Source: Planktosalinus lacus (GTDB lineage Bacteria > Bacteroidota > Bacteroidia > Flavobacteriales > Flavobacteriaceae). From it: DNA of 64,000 nucleotides. Under the pieces are notes generated by a model that was not told where the DNA came from, searched no databases, and worked only from the letters and a program-made list of their open reading frames with translations. This document shows positions 7,552 through 17,696 of the stretch, in pieces. The translations under genes were made by a program, and so were the position numbers. Location: assembly GCF_014640155.1 (NCBI RefSeq), contig NZ_BMGK01000008.1, forward strand, positions 62,001 to 126,000. Direction: 5' to 3'. The number at the start of each line of letters is the position of its first letter. The stretch's first letter is position 1.

Positions 7552-8841
7552 ATGCAAAAAATACAATTTCCCAATCCTAAATCCTGGGCTGAGTTATCAA
7601 AGCGCCCTTTGATAGATTACAGCTCCATTTCAGATACTGTTCAAAAGGTATTCCAGGCCATACAAAACAATGGCGATGAGAGCGTCAGGTCTTATACCAA
7701 CCTGTTTGATGCCGTGGAGATAGAAAAACTTCAAGTCACTGAAGAAGAAATTCAACAGGCCGTTTCAAATGTGCCGGAGGATCTACAACAAGCCATTCAA
7801 CAGGCGGCTGCAAACATTGAAACGTTTCACAAGACTCAAATAGAACAACCACAAAAAACAACCACCACCCCGGGCGTAGTTTGCTGGCGCGAAAGCAGGC
7901 CCATAGACCGCGTAGGAATTTATATTCCGGGAGGAACAGCACCACTTTTTTCAACGGTTTTGATGTTGGGAATACCCGCAAAAATTGCCGGTTGCCCCGA
8001 AATTGTGTTGTGCACCCCACCTGATAAAAACGGAAACATCCATCCGGCGATCTTATATACTGCCCAACTCATAGGAATTACAAAGCTATACAAAGTGGGT
8101 GGCATTCAAGCCATTGGCGCGATGACCTTTGGAACTGAAAGCATCCCCCGGGTGGATAAAATATTTGGTCCGGGCAATCAATATGTCACGGCTGCCAAGC
8201 AACTGGCACAAAATTATGGCGTCGCCATCGATATGCCCGCCGGACCCAGCGAAGTGTTGGTTATTGCAGATGCAAGTGCCGTTCCTGCCTTTGTCGCCGC
8301 CGATTTACTTTCCCAAGCAGAACACGGCACAGACAGTCAGGTGATGTTGCTTTCTGATAACGAAACAATCATCGCTGCCGTGCTTGAAGAAATCACCATC
8401 CAACTGGAAGCGCTTCCGCGAAAGCAACTGGCAGCACAAGCGCTTTTGAGCAGTAAAGCCATTCTATTCAATTCGATAACCGAATGTATCAACTTCAGCA
8501 ATCAATATGCTCCTGAACACTTGATTTTAGCGATTGAAAATTATACTGAAGTACTTCCAAGTATTTCCAATGCAGGCTCTGTTTTTCTTGGAAATTACAG
8601 TTGTGAAAGCGCCGGCGATTATGCCAGCGGCACCAACCACACCCTGCCCACAAATGGCTATGCCCGCAATTACAGCGGGGTTTCACTGGATAGTTTTGTA
8701 AAGAAAATCACCTTTCAGGAACTCAACGCCCGGGGAATCAAAAACATTGGCCCTGCAATCGAACTAATGGCTGCTGCTGAAGAACTTCAGGCACACAAAA
8801 ATGCGGTCACATTAAGACTTAAAAGGTTAGAAAATGAATAG
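7552..8841 (+). CDS. hisD: histidinol dehydrogenase
   Basis: Last two steps of the pathway: oxidises L-histidinol to histidine with NAD and zinc. The 429 residues match the family's usual length. Visible motifs are the NAD region GPGNQYVTAAK, PAGPSEVLVIAD, SQAEHGTDSQ with the zinc-site Gln and His, and the catalytic APEHL. It overlaps hisC by 8 bases, which implies translational coupling. Confidence 0.97.
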   Translation: MQKIQFPNPKSWAELSKRPLIDYSSISDTVQKVFQAIQNNGDESVRSYTNLFDAVEIEKLQVTEEEIQQAVSNVPEDLQQAIQQAAANIETFHKTQIEQPQKTTTTPGVVCWRESRPIDRVGIYIPGGTAPLFSTVLMLGIPAKIAGCPEIVLCTPPDKNGNIHPAILYTAQLIGITKLYKVGGIQAIGAMTFGTESIPRVDKIFGPGNQYVTAAKQLAQNYGVAIDMPAGPSEVLVIADASAVPAFVAADLLSQAEHGTDSQVMLLSDNETIIAAVLEEITIQLEALPRKQLAAQALLSSKAILFNSITECINFSNQYAPEHLILAIENYTEVLPSISNAGSVFLGNYSCESAGDYASGTNHTLPTNGYARNYSGVSLDSFVKKITFQELNARGIKNIGPAIELMAAAEELQAHKNAVTLRLKRLENE

Positions 8842-9859
8842 GTTAGAACGTTTAGTAAGAGAAAACATTCGTGCGCTGAAGCCTTATTCCAGTGCGCGTG
8901 ACGAATTTAGCGGTTCAGAAGGTATTTTTCTGGACGCCAATGAAAATCCGTTTGGCACGTTGAACCGCTATCCCGATCCGTACCAAAAAGCATTGAAAGA
9001 AAAATTGAGTCAGCTTAAAGACATTCCTTCCAAAAACATCTTTATCGGAAATGGAAGCGATGAAATTATCGATCTTGTTTTTCGCATTTTTTGTGAACCG
9101 GGAACAGACAAAGTAATTACGTTTCCACCTACCTATGGAATGTATGAAGTGTCAGCCGGTATCAACAATGTGGAAGTTATAAGGGTTAAGTTAACCCCCG
9201 ATTTTCAGATTGACTTTGAAGCCTTCTTTCAGCAAATGGAGCAAAACAAAAACATCAAAATTGTGTTTGTTTGTTCGCCAAACAACCCCACCGGAAACAG
9301 CATTTATAACATTGAAAAGTTGCTTGAATACAACACCATTGTAGTCGTCGATGAAGCCTATATCGATTTTTCAGAAAGAGCTTCCTTAATTGAAAAGCTT
9401 CCTGAATATCCTAACCTGATTGTCTCACAGACATTCAGCAAAGCCTTTGGTCTGGCAGCTGCCCGAGTAGGTGTTGCCTATGCAAATGAATCGATTGTTG
9501 CATTGTTGAACAAAGTAAAACCGCCCTACAATGTGAGTGCACTCAATCAAAAAGCAGCTTTGGAGATGCTTGAAAATTACTCGCTTGTTCAGGATAGGAT
9601 TCGTTTGATTCTTAATGAAAAGGAACAGCTAATCAATCAGTTGTCAGAACTCGATGAGGTCATTAAAATCTATCCGTCAGACGCCAATTTTCTATTGGTC
9701 GAGTTTAAAAATGCCAACGAGATTTATGAAAACCTTGTCAACCATAACATCATTGTCAGAAACCGGAATAGCAGTATCAAAAACTGCATCCGTATCACTG
9801 TCGGGTCTGCTGAAGAAAACTCACAACTCATCAACACTTTAAAAAATTACAAACTATGA
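8834..9859 (+). CDS. hisC: histidinol-phosphate aminotransferase
   Basis: PLP enzyme converting imidazole-acetol phosphate to histidinol phosphate. It is a class I/II aminotransferase of 341 residues with N-terminal LDANENPFG (33-41), SPNNPTGN (148-155), VDEAYIDFS (172-180) and the PLP Lys in SKAFG (K203). It overlaps hisD by 8 bases and hisB by 4 bases (ATGA). Confidence 0.96.
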   Translation: MNRLERLVRENIRALKPYSSARDEFSGSEGIFLDANENPFGTLNRYPDPYQKALKEKLSQLKDIPSKNIFIGNGSDEIIDLVFRIFCEPGTDKVITFPPTYGMYEVSAGINNVEVIRVKLTPDFQIDFEAFFQQMEQNKNIKIVFVCSPNNPTGNSIYNIEKLLEYNTIVVVDEAYIDFSERASLIEKLPEYPNLIVSQTFSKAFGLAAARVGVAYANESIVALLNKVKPPYNVSALNQKAALEMLENYSLVQDRIRLILNEKEQLINQLSELDEVIKIYPSDANFLLVEFKNANEIYENLVNHNIIVRNRNSSIKNCIRITVGSAEENSQLINTLKNYKL

Positions 9860-10947
9860 AAAAAGTCCTATTTATAGACCGCGACGGCACACTTGTCATA
9901 GAGCCTCCTATTGACTTTCAGTTGGATAGTCTGGAAAAGCTCGAATTTTATCCAGGGGTATTTCAATATTTGGCCCGTATTGCCAACGAGCTGGACTTTG
10001 AATTGGTGATGGTGACCAATCAGGACGGATTAGGGACAGCCTCTTTTCCCGAAGATACCTTTTGGCCGGCGCAGAATAAAATCATCAAAGCCTTTGAAAA
10101 TGAAGGCGTACACTTTTCGGAAGTCCTTATTGATAAATCGTTTCCTGAAGAGAATGCTCCCACCCGAAAACCCGGTACGGCTTTGCTTACTCACTACATC
10201 AAAGGAACGTATGATTTGGAAAACTCCTATGTGATTGGTGACCGAAATACCGATGTACAGCTGGCAAAAAACATCAACACCCAAGCTATTTTTATAGGTA
10301 ACGAAACAAATCCGGATGCGGCTTTGACTACCACTTCCTGGAAAGAAATATACACCTTTTTAAAAGCGCTGCCGCGAAAGGAAACTGTGGAGCGCACCAC
10401 CAATGAGACCCAAATCAATGTCACTGTCAACCTTGATGGCTCGGGCAAAAGCAGCATTCAAACGGGGCTTGGTTTTTTTGACCATATGCTGGAGCAAATC
10501 GCCAAGCATGGGAATCTCGATCTGGAGATTGCCGTTCAGGGGGACTTGCATATTGACGAACACCACACCATTGAAGACGTCGCCATTACGTTTGGGGAGG
10601 CGTTTTTAAAGGCTTTGGGTTCTAAGAAAGGGATTGCCCGTTATGGATTTTTACTACCAATGGATGACTGTCTTGCACAAGTAGCCATTGATTTTGGTGG
10701 CAGACCCTGGTTGGTTTGGGAAGCCGATTTTAAACGAGAAAAAATAGGCGAGATGCCCACTGAAATGTTTATGCACTTTTTTAAATCTTTCAGCGACCAT
10801 GCCAAATGCAACCTAAACATCAAAGCTGAAGGTGACAATGAACACCACAAGATTGAGTCGATTTTCAAGGCATTTGCGAAAGCGATTCAAACTGCCGTCT
10901 CAAAAACCGAAAATTATTCCATCCCCAGCACAAAAGGAACCTTATGA
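9856..10947 (+). CDS. hisB: bifunctional histidinol-phosphatase / imidazoleglycerol-phosphate dehydratase
   Basis: A fusion carrying out two steps. Residues 1 to about 165 form a HAD phosphatase with the DxDGT motif (D8, D10) and a short Zn-loop-type domain as in the gmhB-like HisB-N. About 170-363 form the IGP dehydratase with [25 protein letters not shown], the [10 protein letters not shown] stretch and the metal site [15 protein letters not shown]. The length of 363 is usual for the fused enzyme. It overlaps hisC and hisH by 4 bases each. Confidence 0.96.
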   Translation: MKKVLFIDRDGTLVIEPPIDFQLDSLEKLEFYPGVFQYLARIANELDFELVMVTNQDGLGTASFPEDTFWPAQNKIIKAFENEGVHFSEVLIDKSFPEENAPTRKPGTALLTHYIKGTYDLENSYVIGDRNTDVQLAKNINTQAIFIGNETNPDAALTTTSWKEIYTFLKALPRKETVERTTNETQINVTVNLDGSGKSSIQTGLGFFDHMLEQIAKHGNLDLEIAVQGDLHIDEHHTIEDVAITFGEAFLKALGSKKGIARYGFLLPMDDCLAQVAIDFGGRPWLVWEADFKREKIGEMPTEMFMHFFKSFSDHAKCNLNIKAEGDNEHHKIESIFKAFAKAIQTAVSKTENYSIPSTKGTL

Positions 10948-11522
10948 TCGCAATTCTAAAATACAACGCCGGAAACACCACCTCTGTAAAAAACGCTGTG
11001 GAGCGACTTGGATACTCGTGTGTGGTGACCGATGACCCGCAAGTTTTACAAAAAGCAGCTAAAGTCATCTTTCCCGGAGTGGGCGAGGCAAGCACCGCTA
11101 TGAGGTATCTGAAAAAACGGGAACTGGACATATTGATTCAATCGTTAAAACAACCTGTTTTGGGAATTTGTTTGGGGTTGCAGTTGCTCTGCAAACACAG
11201 CGAAGAAAATGACACTAGCTGTATTGGAGTTTTTGATGCTGAAGTAAAGCGATTTCCCAATGAGTTGATCGTTCCGCATATGGGTTGGAATGTATTGGAA
11301 GTCAAAGAGAGTAAGTTGCTCAAAGGTATTTCAGTAGTAGACGATGTCTATTTTGTACACAGTTATTATGCGGAAGTTTCAAAGGATACCAAAGCTATCT
11401 GTAACTACGGAATTGATTTTAGTGCAGCCATGCAAAAAGACAACTTTTATGCCACCCAATTTCACCCTGAAAAGTCCGCTGGGATAGGTGAGCAAATCCT
11501 AAAAAACTTCTTGGAAATATGA
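10944..11522 (+). CDS. hisH: imidazole glycerol phosphate synthase, glutaminase subunit
   Basis: Class I glutamine amidotransferase that supplies ammonia to HisF. The 192 residues show the nucleophile Cys in GICLGLQLL (C76) and the His-Glu pair in [10 protein letters not shown] near the C terminus. It forms the HisHF heterodimer with the product two genes downstream. It overlaps hisB and hisA by 4 bases each. Confidence 0.96.
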   Translation: MIAILKYNAGNTTSVKNAVERLGYSCVVTDDPQVLQKAAKVIFPGVGEASTAMRYLKKRELDILIQSLKQPVLGICLGLQLLCKHSEENDTSCIGVFDAEVKRFPNELIVPHMGWNVLEVKESKLLKGISVVDDVYFVHSYYAEVSKDTKAICNYGIDFSAAMQKDNFYATQFHPEKSAGIGEQILKNFLEI

Positions 11523-12232
11523 AAATAATACCAGCCATAGACATCATCAACGGAAAATGTGTGCGACTCACCAAAGGTGATTATGACACGCAGAAAACGT
11601 ATAGCGAGCATCCGCTTGAAGTCGCCAAATCGTTTGAAGACCACGGCATCCAATACCTGCATCTCGTAGATCTTGACGGTGCCCGGTCAAAACACATTGT
11701 CAATCACAAGGTGTTGTATCAAATCGCCTCGCAAACGAGTTTGAAAATCGATTTTGGCGGCGGTTTAAAAACAGATGCTGACCTTACAATTGCTTTCGAA
11801 AACGGCGCCCATCAGATTACAGGGGGGAGTATTGCAGTGAGTGAACCCGTTATTTTTGAAAATTGGCTGCAAGTGTATGGAGCAGATAAAATAATTTTAG
11901 GCGCAGACGCCCTCGACCGAAAAATCGCTACCCATGGTTGGAAAGAAACCTCACGGCTTGATGTAGTTGAGTTTATAAAAAGCTATACATCCAAAGGCAT
12001 CCAACAAGTGATTTGTACAGACATCTCCAAAGACGGAATGCTCCAAGGGCCTTCATTTAAGCTCTACACCGAAATAATAAAAGAAACCAACGTCCAACTC
12101 ATCGCCAGTGGTGGTGTTTCAGAGTTTGATGACCTGATAAAACTCCGCGAACTGGGTTGCGCCGGGGTGATATTAGGAAAAGCGATTTATGAAGGACGGA
12201 TCACCTTAAAAGAATTAGAGAAACTATGCTAA
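11519..12232 (+). CDS. hisA: ProFAR isomerase
   Basis: Isomerises ProFAR to PRFAR on a (beta/alpha)8 barrel. The 237 residues include the catalytic Asp at position 8 in [13 protein letters not shown], the half-barrel phosphate motif around IDFGGGL, and the second catalytic Asp region [13 protein letters not shown]. The hisF start lies 7 bases inside its end. It is HisA rather than the bifunctional PriA because a separate trpF is present in the same window. Confidence 0.95.
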   Translation: MKIIPAIDIINGKCVRLTKGDYDTQKTYSEHPLEVAKSFEDHGIQYLHLVDLDGARSKHIVNHKVLYQIASQTSLKIDFGGGLKTDADLTIAFENGAHQITGGSIAVSEPVIFENWLQVYGADKIILGADALDRKIATHGWKETSRLDVVEFIKSYTSKGIQQVICTDISKDGMLQGPSFKLYTEIIKETNVQLIASGGVSEFDDLIKLRELGCAGVILGKAIYEGRITLKELEKLC

Positions 12233-12984
12233 AAAAGAGAATCATACCCTGTCTGGACATCGCCAATGGCAGGACCGTTAAAGGCGTTAATTTTGTGGAT
12301 ATCCGCGATGCGGGTGACCCCATCGAACTCGCCAAACGCTATGTGGAAGAAGGCGCAGACGAGCTCGTTTTCCTTGACATCACCGCCACCCTTGAAAAGC
12401 GAAAAACACTGGTTGCATTGGTGACTCAAATAGCTTCGGCTATCAATATTCCGTTTACTGTGGGCGGTGGGATCAATTCGTTGGAAGACGCCAAAGCTGT
12501 CATTCTTGCGGGTGCCGATAAAGTGAGCATCAACAGTGCCGCCATTAAATACCCCCAATTGATTACAGAAGTTTCAAACTATTTTGGCAATCAGTGTGTT
12601 GTGGTGGCTATGGATGTAAAAAACACCCAAGGAAACTGGAAGGTATTCAGTCACGGTGGAAAAACATCCACAGAACTCGATGCGTTGGAATGGGCATTGG
12701 AAGCAGAACGCCGCGGAGCCGGTGAAATCCTGCTCACCTCCATGAACAACGACGGAACTAAAAATGGTTTTGCAATCGAAATCACAAACACTATAAGTGA
12801 GGTAGTCAACATTCCGGTGATTGCTTCGGGTGGGGCAGGGACGATGGCTCATTTTAAGGAAGTTTTTCAGGAAACCAAAGCCGGTGCTGCGCTGGCGGCT
12901 AGTATTTTTCACTTTGGAGAAATACCCATCCCGCAGCTTAAAACCTATTTACAAAACCAAAAAATACCCGTAAGATGTCTATAG
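12226..12984 (+). CDS. hisF: imidazole glycerol phosphate synthase, cyclase subunit
   Basis: Cyclase half of IGP synthase, producing IGP and AICAR from PRFAR and ammonia. The 252 residues form a (beta/alpha)8 barrel with the catalytic Asp at 11 ([14 protein letters not shown]), the second catalytic Asp in [13 protein letters not shown], and phosphate-binding FTVGGGI and ASGGAG. It overlaps hisA by 7 and hisIE by 10 bases. Confidence 0.96.
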   Translation: MLKKRIIPCLDIANGRTVKGVNFVDIRDAGDPIELAKRYVEEGADELVFLDITATLEKRKTLVALVTQIASAINIPFTVGGGINSLEDAKAVILAGADKVSINSAAIKYPQLITEVSNYFGNQCVVVAMDVKNTQGNWKVFSHGGKTSTELDALEWALEAERRGAGEILLTSMNNDGTKNGFAIEITNTISEVVNIPVIASGGAGTMAHFKEVFQETKAGAALAASIFHFGEIPIPQLKTYLQNQKIPVRCL

Positions 12985-13562
12985 AATTTTCAAAAACAAA
13001 CGGCCTGGTGCCGGTCATTATTCAGGATTTTGCCAGCAGTCAGGTATTGATGCTTGGTTATATGAATGAAGAAGCCTACGCTAAAACCAAAACTGAAGGC
13101 AAAGTCACTTTTTTCAGCAGAAGTAAAAACCGCTTGTGGACCAAGGGTGAAACATCCGGCAATTTTTTGTTGGTTAAGGATATTTTAATTGATTGTGATC
13201 AGGACACTCTGCTTATCAAAGCCAAAGCGATGGGACCTACTTGCCACACCGGGAGTACTTCCTGTTTTAAAGAAGAAACGTCTAAAGGATTTCTTTACCA
13301 ACTGGAACAAACCATTCAACAACGTGTGGAAAGTGGTGATGAGAAATCATACACCCGGGATTTAATGCAAAAAGGCATCAATAAAGTAGCACAAAAGGTG
13401 GGCGAAGAAGCTGTAGAATTAATCATCGAGGCCAAAGATTCCAACGATGAGTTGTTTAAAAATGAAGCAGCCGATTTACTGTTTCACTTGTTGATTTTGC
13501 TCAAGGCGAAAGGATTTTCGTTGGAAGAAATTGAACACGTACTCCAATTGAGGGCAAAATAA
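12975..13562 (+). CDS. hisIE: phosphoribosyl-AMP cyclohydrolase / phosphoribosyl-ATP pyrophosphatase
   Basis: Two-domain enzyme for the second and third steps. The N-terminal HisI domain (about 1-105) shows the metal-binding DCDQDTLL and Cys residues in [12 protein letters not shown]. The C-terminal HisE domain (about 110-195) shows the MazG-like [14 protein letters not shown] and [11 protein letters not shown]. At 195 residues it has normal fusion length. It is the last gene of the his operon; the trp leader promoter follows within about 40 bases, with no strong terminator between, so read-through into trp is possible. Confidence 0.96.
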   Translation: MSIEFSKTNGLVPVIIQDFASSQVLMLGYMNEEAYAKTKTEGKVTFFSRSKNRLWTKGETSGNFLLVKDILIDCDQDTLLIKAKAMGPTCHTGSTSCFKEETSKGFLYQLEQTIQQRVESGDEKSYTRDLMQKGINKVAQKVGEEAVELIIEAKDSNDELFKNEAADLLFHLLILLKAKGFSLEEIEHVLQLRAK

Positions 13563-13601
13563 TATTTTCATAAAAAAAGTGGGATTTTAAAATCACTTGG
13601 T

Positions 13602-13609
13602 TATATTTG
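13602..13609 (+). promoter_or_regulatory. candidate -7 box of the trp operon
   Basis: TATATTTG is identical to the his -7 box and lies 9 bases before the trp leader start codon. The -33 element is not clear. Confidence 0.6.
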
Positions 13610-13618
13610 TCTTTCATT

Positions 13619-13684
13619 ATGAGAAATTCAAATCAATACAACACTTGGTGGTGGCAATCTAAATCCCAAATAGGATTCAGATAG
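13619..13684 (+). CDS. trpL: tryptophan operon leader peptide
   Basis: A 21-codon frame starting MRNSNQYNT contains three consecutive TGG codons (TWWWQ), a very rare run. It ends 36 bases before an intrinsic terminator placed ahead of trpE. As with the his leader, this is the arrangement expected for ribosome-mediated attenuation responding to charged Trp-tRNA. The mechanism is inferred; no antiterminator was resolved by eye. Confidence 0.9.
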   Translation: MRNSNQYNTWWWQSKSQIGFR

Positions 13685-13720
13685 TTGTGCCATGTTGTTT
13701 TGTAACCAAAATAAACCAAG

Positions 13721-13745
13721 CCCGCTGAATCCAGCGGGTTTTTTT
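13721..13745 (+). terminator. trp operon attenuator terminator
   Basis: CCCGCTG (13721-13727) pairs with CAGCGGG (13732-13738) across a tight 4-base loop and is followed by seven T. It sits between the leader peptide and trpE. Confidence 0.9.
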
Positions 13746-13777
13746 ATGCAAAAAAATGAGAATTAAAGAACAAACCA

Positions 13778-15169
13778 ATGACATTTACGTTTCAAACAAA
13801 CATTAAGAAAACACTCAGCGATACTCACACACCGGTGGAAGTGTACCTCAAATTCAGGGATAAATACCCGGGTTGTTTTTTGCTGGAAAGTTCTGATTAC
13901 AAAAGCAAGGAAAACAGTTTTTCATACATCTGCCTGCAATCCATTGCTTCCTTTTCAGTGGAAAGAAATCTTACTAAAATGGTTTTTCCCAACGGTCAAA
14001 AACAGGAGTTAAAAAACGGTGAAACCCGGATTGCTGAATCATTGAACACCTTTGCAAAATCGTTTCAATCAGAAGGGAAGGACTATGACTTTGTGACCAG
14101 CGGTCTTTTTGGCTACACCTCTTATGATGCGATTCCGTTGTTTGAGGAAATTGACTTTAAGAATGACAATTTTGACCTGCCTCTCATTGAGTACCATCTT
14201 TTTAAGTACATCATTGTATTCAATCATTTCAACAACGAACTTTTCCTTGTTGAGCAATTGGCTCAGGATGAAAACTCCAATTTATCTGAAATCGAGGATG
14301 TATTAAACCACCGCACCATTTCTCAGTATAAATTTTCAACAGTGGAGGCCGAAACATCCAATTTTAATGATTCAGACTTTGTAACCAAAATCAAAAAAGG
14401 CATTGACCATTGCTATAAGGGCGATGTCTTTCAGGTCGTGCTTTCGCGAAAGTATTTCCAGAAATTTAAAGGCGATGAGTTCAATGTGTACAGGGCATTG
14501 CGGTCCATTAATCCGTCGCCTTATTTGTTTTATTTTGATTTCGGAAACTTTAAAATATTTGGTTCTTCCCCTGAAGCCCAACTCACCATTTCCAATCAAA
14601 AAGCCATCATCAACCCCATTGCAGGCACCTTCAAACGCACCGGAAACGCCCAAGAAGATGCCGAACTTGCCAAAGCCTTAAGCGAAGACCCCAAAGAAAA
14701 TGCAGAGCACATTATGCTGGTGGATCTGGCACGAAACGATTTGAGTAAAAACAGCAATGCAGTGACTATTGATAGTTTTAAGCAGGTGGAATATTACTCA
14801 CACGTAATCCATTTGGTTTCTAAAGTGAGCGCACAACTGTCCGAAGATTACAACCCAATTAAAATTTTAGGAGACACCTATCCGGCGGGTACTTTATCCG
14901 GCGCACCCAAACACAGAGCGATGCAAATCATTGATGAAAATGAACCCCAAAGTCGGGGTTTCTACGGAGGAACCATCGGGATTATTGGTTTGAACGGTTC
15001 CTTTAATCACGCTATCTTTATCCGTTCTTTTTTGAGCAGGAAAAACACCTTGACTTATCAGGCAGGATGTGGTATTGTGGCGAAATCGGTTCCCGAAAGT
15101 GAACTTACTGAAGTCGAAAACAAGCTATCCGCTTTACGTCAATCTATAGAACTTGCAAAAACACTTTAA
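13778..15169 (+). CDS. trpE: anthranilate synthase component I
   Basis: Converts chorismate and ammonia to anthranilate, with TrpG supplying the ammonia. The 463 residues carry the tryptophan feedback motif LLES (35-38), so the enzyme is probably allosterically inhibited. They also carry the chorismate-binding domain motifs IAGTFKRTGN, ENAEHIMLVDLARND, GDTYPAGTLSGAPKHRAM and the C-terminal YQAGCGIVAKS. TrpE is preferred over PabB because of the LLES motif and the trp operon context. trpG begins one base after its stop. Confidence 0.96.
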   Translation: MTFTFQTNIKKTLSDTHTPVEVYLKFRDKYPGCFLLESSDYKSKENSFSYICLQSIASFSVERNLTKMVFPNGQKQELKNGETRIAESLNTFAKSFQSEGKDYDFVTSGLFGYTSYDAIPLFEEIDFKNDNFDLPLIEYHLFKYIIVFNHFNNELFLVEQLAQDENSNLSEIEDVLNHRTISQYKFSTVEAETSNFNDSDFVTKIKKGIDHCYKGDVFQVVLSRKYFQKFKGDEFNVYRALRSINPSPYLFYFDFGNFKIFGSSPEAQLTISNQKAIINPIAGTFKRTGNAQEDAELAKALSEDPKENAEHIMLVDLARNDLSKNSNAVTIDSFKQVEYYSHVIHLVSKVSAQLSEDYNPIKILGDTYPAGTLSGAPKHRAMQIIDENEPQSRGFYGGTIGIIGLNGSFNHAIFIRSFLSRKNTLTYQAGCGIVAKSVPESELTEVENKLSALRQSIELAKTL

Positions 15170-15170
15170 A

Positions 15171-15734
15171 ATGAAAATATTAGTTATTGATAATTATGAC
15201 TCCTTTGTGTACAACATTGTGCATTATCTGGAAAATCTGGATGTGAATCAAGTGCATGTTATTAAAAATGACAAGTTTAACCTCGAAATCATCGAAAGCT
15301 ATGACAAAATTGTTCTATCACCGGGTCCCGGAATTCCTAAAGACGCCGGTTTGATGCCCCAAGTGATTAGCGAATTTGGTGCGTCAAAACCCATTCTTGG
15401 TGTTTGCCTGGGCCATCAGGCCATTGCCGAAAGTTTTGGAGGGCTGCTCCACAACCTGAAAAGCCCTTTGCACGGTATCGCCTCACAAATCGAAGTAACG
15501 ACCGACGATTATTTGTTTAAAAACATTCCAAAACAGTTCAAAATCGGGCATTATCATTCATGGGTGGTAAAACCGTTAATACCCGCAGATTTGGAAGTGT
15601 TGGCGCAGGATGCCTTCGGAAACATTATGGCATTAAAACACAGAAGTTTTGATTTGCGTGGTGTGCAATTTCATCCGGAATCGGTATTGACAGAACACGG
15701 CAGCCAATTGCTTGAAAACTGGGTAAAACAATAA
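15171..15734 (+). CDS. trpG: anthranilate synthase component II (glutamine amidotransferase)
   Basis: Class I glutaminase, 187 residues from the ATG at 15171 (MKILVIDNYDSF), one base after the trpE stop. A frame opening 18 bases earlier inside trpE would add MQKHFK and is less likely. Motifs are SPGPGIPKDAG, the nucleophile Cys in GVCLGHQAI (C79), and the HPES triad region in GVQFHPESVLTEHG. It may also serve PabB elsewhere in the genome. Confidence 0.95.
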   Translation: MKILVIDNYDSFVYNIVHYLENLDVNQVHVIKNDKFNLEIIESYDKIVLSPGPGIPKDAGLMPQVISEFGASKPILGVCLGHQAIAESFGGLLHNLKSPLHGIASQIEVTTDDYLFKNIPKQFKIGHYHSWVVKPLIPADLEVLAQDAFGNIMALKHRSFDLRGVQFHPESVLTEHGSQLLENWVKQ

Positions 15735-15746
15735 AAGAGAATACAC

Positions 15747-16739
15747 ATGAAAGAGATTTTAGAATACCTCTATCAGCATAAAACACTGAGCAAAAAAGAA
15801 GCCAGGCAAATCTTGATGGACATTGCTTTAGAAAAATACAATCATAATGAAATTGCCTCTTTTTTAACGGCCTTCATCATGCGGAACATCACCATCGAAG
15901 AATTAAGAGGCTTTCGGGAAGCCTTGCTGGAGCTTGCCATCAAAGTGGATTTATCAGATTTTAACCCGATGGATGTGTGCGGTACTGGTGGAGACGGTAA
16001 AAATACTTTTAATGTTTCCACGCTCACTTCCCTTGTGGTGGCGGGAGCGGGCATTCCGGTTGCCAAACATGGGAATTATGGGGTTTCCTCCATTTCAGGC
16101 TCCTCCAATGTGCTGGAAGCGATGGGTGTTGTTTTTCATACCGATGAATCCAAACTCAAACAGCAACTCGACCAAGCAAACATCTGCTTTATGCACGCGC
16201 CCTTGTTTCATACTGCAATGCGGTTTGTGGCTCCGGTGAGAAGAGAGCTGGGTGTTAAAACCTTTTTCAATATGCTGGGTCCGCTGGTAAATCCCGCCCA
16301 ACCGAAAATACAGATGACCGGTGTATTCAGTATGGAACTCGCCCGAATGTATCACTATCTTTTTCAGGAAGACGATATGCAATATGCCATAGTGTTTGGA
16401 CTGGATGGCTATGACGAAATCACCCTGACTTCAGACACCAAAATCCTGACCAATGAGGAAGAATATATTACAAATGCGGCAGCTTTTGGTTTTGAAAAAA
16501 CAACCCAAAGTGAAATTTACGGTGGGGAAACTATAGAAGACTCAGCCACAATTTTCAACAATATCCTTGACGGAAAAGGCACCCGGGCACAGAATCAGGT
16601 CGTGCTTGCCAATGCTGCGGTCGCCATGAAGAGCTATCACAACAAATACAACACAGAAACAGCTATACAGTTGGCTGAAGCATCCCTACTTGGAGGCAAA
16701 GCAAAACAAACACTCACAAAATTAATCGCGCTGCAATGA
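15747..16739 (+). CDS. trpD: anthranilate phosphoribosyltransferase
   Basis: Transfers phosphoribose from PRPP to anthranilate. The 330 residues include the PRPP-binding DVCGTGGDGKNTFNVST (about 77-93), KHGNYGVSS, and the metal-binding acidic pair region GYDEITL. Stand-alone TrpD, not fused to TrpG. It overlaps trpC by 4 bases (ATGA). Confidence 0.96.
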   Translation: MKEILEYLYQHKTLSKKEARQILMDIALEKYNHNEIASFLTAFIMRNITIEELRGFREALLELAIKVDLSDFNPMDVCGTGGDGKNTFNVSTLTSLVVAGAGIPVAKHGNYGVSSISGSSNVLEAMGVVFHTDESKLKQQLDQANICFMHAPLFHTAMRFVAPVRRELGVKTFFNMLGPLVNPAQPKIQMTGVFSMELARMYHYLFQEDDMQYAIVFGLDGYDEITLTSDTKILTNEEEYITNAAAFGFEKTTQSEIYGGETIEDSATIFNNILDGKGTRAQNQVVLANAAVAMKSYHNKYNTETAIQLAEASLLGGKAKQTLTKLIALQ

Positions 16740-17527
16740 ACATACTCGAAACCATCAAACAACATAAAATCAAAGAGGTAGCAAAGCAAAAAGCCATCTA
16801 CCCCATAAAACTCCTGGAACAAAGTATTTTCTTTGAAAGTCCCTGTGTTTCTTTCTCTGAATATGTGGGAGATCCTAACCGCAGCGGAATCATCGCTGAG
16901 TTCAAACGAAAATCCCCCTCAAAAGGGGATATCAACAAATATGCAGACCCTGAAGACGTGACCATTGGTTATATGCAGGCAGGAGCAGCAGCTCTTTCTA
17001 TTTTGACCGATGAACATTTTTTTGGTGCCAAAAAAGGAGATCTGTCCACGGCAAGGCGTTTTAATTACTGTCCCATCCTCAGAAAGGATTTTATCGTTGA
17101 TGAGTATCAAATCATAGAGGCAAAATCCCTTGGCGCCGATGCGATTTTGCTGATTGCAAAAATGATTTCGGTCAGTGAAATTGATAACTTTACGGCCCTG
17201 GCACACCAACTGGGAATGGAAGTATTACTGGAAACCCATACGGAGGCTGAGGTATTAAACCATAGCGATAGCAAAGCAGATGCTTTTGGAATTAACAACA
17301 GGAATTTATCCACTTTTGAAGTTTCAGTGGAAAACAGCATCCGTTTGGCAGCAATGCTTCCAAAATCAAAACTAAAAATAGCCGAAAGCGGTATTGATTC
17401 CATAGCAACCATCAAGCAACTAAAGGCAAATGGGTTTGACGGATTTTTAATTGGCGAATACTTTATGAAACACAGCAATCCGGCGGCCAAATGTAAAGAA
17501 TTGATAAATCAGTTACTAAAAGTTTAG
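16736..17527 (+). CDS. trpC: indole-3-glycerol phosphate synthase
   Basis: Ring closure of CdRP to indole-3-glycerol phosphate on a (beta/alpha)8 barrel. The 263 residues show the catalytic region IIAEFKRKSPSKGDI, LRKDFIVDEYQI, GINNRNLSTFEV and the phosphate site AESGI. Separate from trpF, unlike the enterobacterial fusion. It is followed by the only long gap in this operon. Confidence 0.96.
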   Translation: MNILETIKQHKIKEVAKQKAIYPIKLLEQSIFFESPCVSFSEYVGDPNRSGIIAEFKRKSPSKGDINKYADPEDVTIGYMQAGAAALSILTDEHFFGAKKGDLSTARRFNYCPILRKDFIVDEYQIIEAKSLGADAILLIAKMISVSEIDNFTALAHQLGMEVLLETHTEAEVLNHSDSKADAFGINNRNLSTFEVSVENSIRLAAMLPKSKLKIAESGIDSIATIKQLKANGFDGFLIGEYFMKHSNPAAKCKELINQLLKV

Positions 17528-17552
17528 TTGTTGATTTTTTAGTATTGATATT

Positions 17553-17622
17553 CTTTGTGTAACTCTGCGGTACAACTTTGAAAGACTCTAATAATAAAAC
17601 TATACCACAGAGTAACACAAAG
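17553..17622. repeat. imperfect palindromic element inside the trp operon
   Basis: Arms CTTTGTGTAACTCTGCGGTA (17553-17572) and TACCACAGAGTAACACAAAG (17603-17622) match as an inverted repeat at 18 of 20 positions, with a 30-base loop. A further related unit (CGCAAAGTTTCACAGAG) follows immediately. The wording CTTTGTG..CTCTGTGG resembles a palindromic repeat I recall from many bacterial genomes. It lies between trpC and trpF, where the rest of the operon is tightly packed, so it looks inserted. Confidence 0.75.
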
Positions 17623-17696
17623 TATCGCAAAGTTTCACAGAGAAATTATAAATAAGAGTATTTAAAGACCTTAAAAATAAACTTGAGATTGTTATT

